From an uncultured Alcaligenaceae bacterium (GTDB taxonomy: Bacteria > Pseudomonadota > Gammaproteobacteria > Burkholderiales > Burkholderiaceae_B), in assembly GCA_937897265.1 (NCBI GenBank), contig CALCPT010000669.1, forward strand, positions 1 to 10,259: a stretch of 10,259 bases of DNA, given 5' to 3'. The position numbers and the translations under genes were made by a program. Numbering within the stretch: the stretch's first letter is position 1; the number at the start of each line of letters is the position of its first letter. This document shows positions 5,757-10,259 of the stretch, one piece after another. The notes under the pieces were generated by a model. It was not told the origin of the DNA, did not search any database, and was given only the letters and a program-made list of their open reading frames with translations.

Positions 5757-7054
5757 GCTCGAGCACAGAAATTATTTTGATCTTTGGTATTTTTGTTGCG
5801 CTGCTATGTTCAGGCCTTTGGGTACCGTTTGCCATCACCGTTGCCTCGTTGCTGTATGTCACAACACATGGCGGTTTTGGTAGCCTGAAAGCCATGGGAC
5901 TGGTGAGTTGGGGCAGTATGGATAGCTTTACACTCACCGCGATTCCTCTGTTCATCATGCTTGCACTGATCATGGAGAAAAGCGGCTTAAGTTTCAGCGT
6001 ATATCGGGCGCTGTCGCTGTTTGTAAAACGCATCCCCGGCGGTCTTTTACAGACCAACGTTGCAGGGTGCGCTTTGTTTGCTGCAATTAGTGGCTCAAGC
6101 GTTGCCACCGCCGCTGCGATTGGCTCGGTTGCTTTGCCCCAACTGTTACAACGAGGCTATGACCGTAAGCTATCTGCCGGAACCCTGGCTGCGGGTGGAA
6201 CACTCGGGATCATGATTCCCCCGAGTCTGGCCTTTATTATCTATGGCACCTTTACAGAAACTTCGATCGCCAAATTGTTCATGGCAGGCGTGATACCTGG
6301 TCTTGTATTAACTGGGCTGTTTATGCTGTATGTCGCGATTCATGCCATCCTCAAGCCAGAAATCGCCCCACGTGAAACTGCTGCGATTACCAGACAAGAA
6401 TGGACGCGTGCGCTGTTTGATCTCATGCCTTTTGTCTTGCTCATCGGCGGCACGATGGGAAGCATTTATATGGGTCTCGTCACGCCAACCGAGGCTGCGG
6501 GCGTGGGCTGCCTGTTTGCAATCATCATCGCCCGCATTTGGGGCGATCTTGACTGGCAGTCCTTTCGTGAGGCCATGTTTGAAACCGTGTTGGTCAGCGG
6601 CAATATCTTGTTTATTGTCTACAGCGCCTTTTTGTTTTCGTACGCAATTTCAATGGCAGGGGTTGGTCGCGATCTGACAAACTTTTTGGGTGGGCTCAAT
6701 TTAAGTCGTCTTGAATTTTTAGCTTGTCTTTTTATTCTTTACACCATTCTGGGTTGCTTAATTGAAAGCATCGGGATGATTGTGATTACCGTTCCGTTGC
6801 TCTATCCAGTATTGCTTAAGTACGGCATTGACCCTGTTTGGTTTGGTGTCATTTTGGTGTTGTTTATTGAAATGGGTCAAATCACACCACCGGTTGGAAT
6901 CAATCTATTCGTGATACAGAGCATCTGGAAAGGAAAAATTTCTGAAGTCGTCTATGGCACCATTCCCTTTCATCTGATCATGTTTCTTGTCGTTGCGCTG
7001 CTGGTCATCTGGCCAGAAATTGCCGTGTGGTTACCACGCGCCATGTCGAGATAG
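5753..7054 (+). CDS. TRAP transporter large permease, DctM family
   Basis: Large permease subunit of the TRAP transporter, 433 residues and hydrophobic throughout, consistent with about 12 membrane segments. It couples sodium flux to uptake of ligand delivered by the DctP receptor. DctM signatures are present in both halves: SGSSVATAAAIG (113-124), RGYDRKLSAG (134-143), GGTLGIMIPPS (148-158), GLVTPTEAAGVG (241-252) and ITPPVGINLFV (377-387). The length and both IPPS/TPPVG hairpin motifs are intact, so the transporter should work. A good AGGAG (5741-5745) precedes the ATG by seven bases. The GntR gene follows after 15 bases, so it is probably cotranscribed. Confidence 0.94.
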   Translation: MSSSTEIILIFGIFVALLCSGLWVPFAITVASLLYVTTHGGFGSLKAMGLVSWGSMDSFTLTAIPLFIMLALIMEKSGLSFSVYRALSLFVKRIPGGLLQTNVAGCALFAAISGSSVATAAAIGSVALPQLLQRGYDRKLSAGTLAAGGTLGIMIPPSLAFIIYGTFTETSIAKLFMAGVIPGLVLTGLFMLYVAIHAILKPEIAPRETAAITRQEWTRALFDLMPFVLLIGGTMGSIYMGLVTPTEAAGVGCLFAIIIARIWGDLDWQSFREAMFETVLVSGNILFIVYSAFLFSYAISMAGVGRDLTNFLGGLNLSRLEFLACLFILYTILGCLIESIGMIVITVPLLYPVLLKYGIDPVWFGVILVLFIEMGQITPPVGINLFVIQSIWKGKISEVVYGTIPFHLIMFLVVALLVIWPEIAVWLPRAMSR

Positions 7055-7069
7055 CAGGCACCTGAAGCG

Positions 7070-7957
7070 ATGAGTAAAACGCTACCCAAAGACACCGTAG
7101 CGAAAAAGCCCCTGTCGGCTCGCGTCAACAAGACAGACTGGACAAGTTTTCGTACAAACAAAAACTTGCCCAGTCCGCTTTACCATCAAATTTTTTCTTT
7201 CTTACGCGATCGGATCTTGGCGGGTGCTTTTGATTCTGGCACCGTATTCCCAAGCGAAAGTCAGCTTGAGGCCGCGCTAAAAGTTTCTCGCATTACGGCG
7301 CGACGAGCGTTAGAAGAACTGGCTGCGCGCGGACTCATCATCAGAACACAGGGCAAGCAATCAATCGTCGCACTGTATCGCCCCAGCACGCAGTTGGTCG
7401 CGGGCGTCGAAGGCATGATTGAAAACAATCGACGCATGGGCGACTCGACCACGGTTGACCTACTGGCTCACGAGCACATACCCGCAAGCACAGAGGTTGC
7501 CGCCAAGCTTAAAGTCAAGCACAAGGCGTCCGTACTCTGGTCGGTACGCGTGCGTCGCTTAAACGATATACCGTTTTCTTACGCCGTCACACACCTACCC
7601 GCCTTTGTCAGTCGACAAGTCAAAACCGAACAAATGTCGACACGTCCACTGATTGATCTTCTTGAAAGTGCTGGCATCGTGATCGCTCGCGCCGAGCAAG
7701 TCATTTCAGCCGTACAGGCCACGCCAGAGGTGGCACGGGCGCTACACGTTGAGCCGGGCACCGCCCTGTTGCTATCCGAGCGCATTGTCTACGACCGTTT
7801 TGAGCGACCTGTTGAGTTGATCTGCGTTCAGTACAGACCCGACCTCTATCAATACGGCGTTGAACTCAAACGCACGACTTCTGCGCAAGGTAATCGTTGG
7901 GCGTCAGACAAAAAGTCGAGGCCCAAAACCAAAGCGGTTGCGAAAAAAATAACTTAA
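7070..7957 (+). CDS. GntR-family transcriptional regulator, HutC/UTRA type
   Basis: DNA-binding regulator of 295 residues. A winged helix-turn-helix spans about residues 36-101: PLYHQIFSFLRDRI, the PSESQLEAALKVSR turn, recognition helix around TARRALEEL, and the RTQGKQS wing. A UTRA effector-binding domain covers about 120-265, ending in YRPDLYQYGVEL, typical of the HutC subfamily. UTRA domains usually bind a small pathway metabolite that releases the repressor from DNA. Two additions are notable: about 35 residues before the HTH, and a basic tail after 267 (KSRPKTKAVAKK). The start ATG 7070 has only a weak ribosome-binding site (GAAG at 7064-7067, or AGG at 7056-7058), consistent with low regulator levels. 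It lies 15 bases after the DctM gene at the end of the operon, so it most likely controls the 854-886 promoter and itself. The stop faces the convergent Bug gene across 24 bases. Confidence 0.92.
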   Translation: MSKTLPKDTVAKKPLSARVNKTDWTSFRTNKNLPSPLYHQIFSFLRDRILAGAFDSGTVFPSESQLEAALKVSRITARRALEELAARGLIIRTQGKQSIVALYRPSTQLVAGVEGMIENNRRMGDSTTVDLLAHEHIPASTEVAAKLKVKHKASVLWSVRVRRLNDIPFSYAVTHLPAFVSRQVKTEQMSTRPLIDLLESAGIVIARAEQVISAVQATPEVARALHVEPGTALLLSERIVYDRFERPVELICVQYRPDLYQYGVELKRTTSAQGNRWASDKKSRPKTKAVAKKIT

Positions 7958-7981
7958 CTCGCGCATCAAATACGCTTGAAA

Positions 7982-8983
7982 TTACTGTAATCGAATACCG
8001 AGCTCTTTTACCAAAGGCTGCATCAATAAGCGGTCTTGCGCAATCGTCTCAGCCATTTGTTGGGGGGTACTGCCCACGGGCATCATACCCAAGGTTTCGA
8101 GTTGTTTGAGTATGGCCGGCTCTTGCAAAATTTGCGCAACGGTTTTTTGAATCAGCGCGACGCGGTCTGCCGGGATCCCGGCTGGGCCCATCAACCCGAG
8201 CCAAGGCAGTGACGAATAACCAGGCAAGCCAGACTCTGACAAGGTTGGTGTATCTGGCAAACCGGCAAAACGCTCAGGGCTTGTAATTGCAATTGCACGC
8301 ACCCGACCACCATCAAGCATTGCTTTTGCACTAGACGGTGCTTCAAGCACGATATCAAGTTGCCCACCAACCAGATCGCCTTGGGTTTTGCTCGCCGCGT
8401 TAGCGGGTGCATAGACCGCCTTAATACCCACTCGCCGGGCGGTCTGTTCCCATATCAGGTGAAAGGCAGAACCAATCGCATAAGACCCAATCGTCAGATC
8501 GCGCGCTTTAGCCTGCTCAACAAAGTCTTGCCAAGTTTTTAACGGGCTATCTTGTCGCACAATAAATATGAAAGGCGTACGCGCCACTAGTGAAATCGGC
8601 TGCAGGTCTTTGACAGGATCGTAGGGCAAGCTATCTACCGCAAACGGCATGATGGTGATTGATGAGGCCGCCACCATCCCAATCGTGTATCCATCGGGCG
8701 CAGCTTTCACGACTGCAGTGGTACTCACAATGCCTGCGCCCCCTGGTCGATTCTCAACAATCACCGGCTGACCCCAAACCGCACTAAGACGCGTCGCCAA
8801 GACCCGCAAGATCACGTCGATCGGGCCACCTGGTGGATTGGCCACAATGATTTTGACGGGCTTATCAGGATAGCTACTTGGCGTTTGTGCACGTGCGGCG
8901 CCCACCCCAAAAACACCGAGGCTGAAAATACCGACTGTCACAGCAAAGATCGCCGTGCGAAACCGTTGAAATTGAACACTCAT
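7982..8983 (-). CDS. Bug/TctC-family periplasmic solute-binding protein (orphan)
   Basis: Periplasmic binding protein of the Bug (tripartite tricarboxylate transporter receptor) family, about 333 residues. It has an N-terminal signal peptide: QRFRT, a hydrophobic stretch, then AARA/QTP with cleavage near residue 32. The mature start shows family blocks YPDKPVKIIVANPPGG, IVENRPGGAGI and AAPDGYTIGM, with GPID in the ligand loop. In-frame GTG (8992), ATG (8989) and ATG (8983) are all possible starts. The last is chosen because AAAGGG (ending at 8992) lies eight bases before it, while the others overlap or abut it. No TctA or TctB membrane genes are nearby, which is common for Bug proteins in Burkholderiales. 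The ligand is unknown, commonly a carboxylate. It is the last gene of a unit with the upstream esterase, 21 bases away. Confidence 0.92.
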   Translation of the reverse strand: MSVQFQRFRTAIFAVTVGIFSLGVFGVGAARAQTPSSYPDKPVKIIVANPPGGPIDVILRVLATRLSAVWGQPVIVENRPGGAGIVSTTAVVKAAPDGYTIGMVAASSITIMPFAVDSLPYDPVKDLQPISLVARTPFIFIVRQDSPLKTWQDFVEQAKARDLTIGSYAIGSAFHLIWEQTARRVGIKAVYAPANAASKTQGDLVGGQLDIVLEAPSSAKAMLDGGRVRAIAITSPERFAGLPDTPTLSESGLPGYSSLPWLGLMGPAGIPADRVALIQKTVAQILQEPAILKQLETLGMMPVGSTPQQMAETIAQDRLLMQPLVKELGIRLQ

Positions 8984-9004
8984 CTTCATCACCCTTTCAA
9001 AACA

Positions 9005-10259
9005 TTATTCAAAGACATGCACCACCGGACTAGGCGCCCAACCGGGCGCGCGACCATGAATAAATTCAATCCAAGCTGTCTGCATCTCGTCGACCAAACT
9101 ACGACCACGTTCGGGCGTCATGCCCTGCAACATCGCAGCGTCAGTGAAGCTTTCAAGGTTACCAAAGACAAACGGCAAATCGATACAGTGACAGGCGCCA
9201 AATTCTGGATTAGGCCCGTACGCAAATTCAAAGACCCAAGCGTCGCGCCCCGACGCGCGGGCGTCTTGCGCCCATTGCCGAGACGGCGCACCAAATATTT
9301 TTTCGCCAAGCTGCTGACTGACGGCATTGCGTTGTGTTCCGGGAAACGCGGCCATTTCGTCACGCGTATAGCCTAGTAAGATATCGGCACGGGTAGCGGC
9401 TTGCTGCATCAGGGGTGCAACCGGCGACGCAAATATTTCGCCATCGACCACAGGGCAAAACAAGCTGCGATTCGCGCCTTCTTCTTGCAACGCAGCCATC
9501 ACCCCCTCAGATTGTTGTGCCGCCAGCAAGGCCGCCACCGGTAATGCACGCGCCTGCTCAAGCGACTGCGCACCAGCGGCCTGCAAAAACACACGGCTTA
9601 AGTGCGCCGCTTGGTCGGCTTCACGAAAGCCGCGACCCAGTGAAGCGCTATGCAAAATTGCGCGGTTAAAAAGAGGCTTACGCGCCAGCATTGCTGCAAT
9701 ATTAAAGCCGCCGGCGGATTGCCCCATCAGCGTGACGCGCGCTGGGTCACCGCCAAAATGCTCGATATTGTCGATGACCCAGCGCACGGCGGCTTCTTCA
9801 TCGAGCAAAGCGACATTTGCAGTTTCACCCGGCACAAACAGCCAGCCTAACGCGGCAAGTCGATAGTTCACGCCAACTACGACGCAGTCGCCGCGTATCG
9901 CTAAGCGCGCACCGTCATACCATGGTAAGGCACCACCACCACTTTGCCAGGCGCCACCATGCAACCACACCACAACAGGGCGTTTACGCTGATCGCAACC
10001 GGGCGTCCACACCGACAAACGCAAGCAATCTTCGTCTTGGGTCGCCTCAAAATCACCCATCACAGTACGCAGACGCGAAGGGCGCTGTGGGCAAACGGGC
10101 CCAGCCTGTGTCGCATCAAACAGTGGTTGCGGCCCCAAGGGCTGGGGCGCGGCAAACCGCAAGGCACCGGTTGGGGGTTGGGCATAGCGCAGCCCCAAAA
10201 ATCGCGTGACTGCCGCGCTTTGCAAGCCCGTCACCACGCCCTGTTTGAGAGTGACTGAA
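9005..10259 (-). CDS. Type-B carboxylesterase family protein, 5' end outside window
   Basis: Alpha/beta-hydrolase of the type-B carboxylesterase family that hydrolyses ester bonds. The reading frame stays open to the right edge. Before an in-frame GTG at 10237 the codons read SVTLKQG, continuing into VVTGLQS, which is the family's usual N-terminal strand, so the true start lies beyond 10259. Numbering from that GTG: LGLRYAQPPTGALRF (14-28), oxyanion HGGAWQSGG (93-101), NYRLAALGW (124-132), nucleophile Ser174 in GQSAGG, acid Glu294 in GYTRDEMAAF, and His350 in GACHCIDLPFVFG. The triad is complete. The stretch between acid and His is only about 55 residues, shorter than the 100 or so common in this family, and the whole protein (about 420 or more) is short, so the cap region appears reduced. 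It precedes the Bug gene by 21 bases on the same strand. Confidence 0.9.
   Translation of the reverse strand, partial: SVTLKQGVVTGLQSAAVTRFLGLRYAQPPTGALRFAAPQPLGPQPLFDATQAGPVCPQRPSRLRTVMGDFEATQDEDCLRLSVWTPGCDQRKRPVVVWLHGGAWQSGGGALPWYDGARLAIRGDCVVVGVNYRLAALGWLFVPGETANVALLDEEAAVRWVIDNIEHFGGDPARVTLMGQSAGGFNIAAMLARKPLFNRAILHSASLGRGFREADQAAHLSRVFLQAAGAQSLEQARALPVAALLAAQQSEGVMAALQEEGANRSLFCPVVDGEIFASPVAPLMQQAATRADILLGYTRDEMAAFPGTQRNAVSQQLGEKIFGAPSRQWAQDARASGRDAWVFEFAYGPNPEFGACHCIDLPFVFGNLESFTDAAMLQGMTPERGRSLVDEMQTAWIEFIHGRAPGWAPSPVVHVFE

Noticed and set aside
7958..7991. Bidirectional terminator between the convergent GntR and Bug genes
   Set aside because: The gap is 24 bases and ATTACTGTAAT (7981-7991) has a one-base centre, so it cannot form a normal hairpin; no T-tract is associated.
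8885..9376. Open frame of 163 codons on the + strand across the Bug/esterase junction
   Set aside because: It is a shadow of two well-supported - strand genes and has low-complexity basic composition.
9817..10209. Open frame of 130 codons on the + strand opposite the esterase
   Set aside because: It is antisense to a clearly conserved esterase, is rich in His/Arg/Gln, and has no recognisable motif or good ribosome-binding site.

Overview
The window reads as an accessory catabolic region of a proteobacterial chromosome. The most likely source is Burkholderiales, plausibly Alcaligenaceae or a relative. This rests on gene content: a DUF4387/AtuA pair, a TRAP transporter, a GntR/UTRA regulator, and an orphan Bug (TctC-type) periplasmic binding protein beside a carboxylesterase. 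Bug proteins are strongly expanded in that order. The taxonomic placement is inference; no rRNA or marker gene is present.

Left and centre (about 98-7957, all + strand). A lone isochorismatase-superfamily cysteine hydrolase (101-772) is followed by a 144-base gap. The gap holds a good sigma70-like promoter (-35 TTGCCA at 854-859, 17-base spacer, -10 TATAAC at 877-882). A perfect 16-base palindrome (871-886) lies over the -10 box. Downstream is a tightly packed run of eight genes, with four ATGA overlaps and gaps of 46, 9 and 15 bases: DUF4387 small protein; AtuA-family (DUF1446) protein; a second, different isochorismatase-family hydrolase; an isocitrate lyase/PEP mutase-family C-C lyase with an intact KRCGH motif; TRAP transporter DctP, DctQ and DctM; and a GntR/UTRA regulator. 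This is very probably one substrate-induced operon. The TRAP system imports an organic acid, the GntR protein represses at the palindrome, and the four soluble proteins process the acid to central metabolites. The substrate cannot be read from sequence. An acid carrying an amide or ureido group, finally cleaved by a retro-aldol/Claisen-type lyase, would fit.

Right (7982-10259, all - strand). A second, convergent unit ends only 24 bases from the GntR stop. It is transcribed from beyond the right edge: a type-B carboxylesterase with an intact Ser-Glu-His triad (5' end outside the window), then, 21 bases on, an orphan Bug/TctC periplasmic solute-binding protein. Nothing ties it functionally to the large operon.

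No rRNA, tRNA, CRISPR array, insertion sequence, integrase or attachment site was seen. The most interesting parts are the uncharacterised DUF4387-AtuA pair embedded in a complete import/regulation/hydrolase/lyase cassette, and the palindrome placed exactly on the operon promoter.
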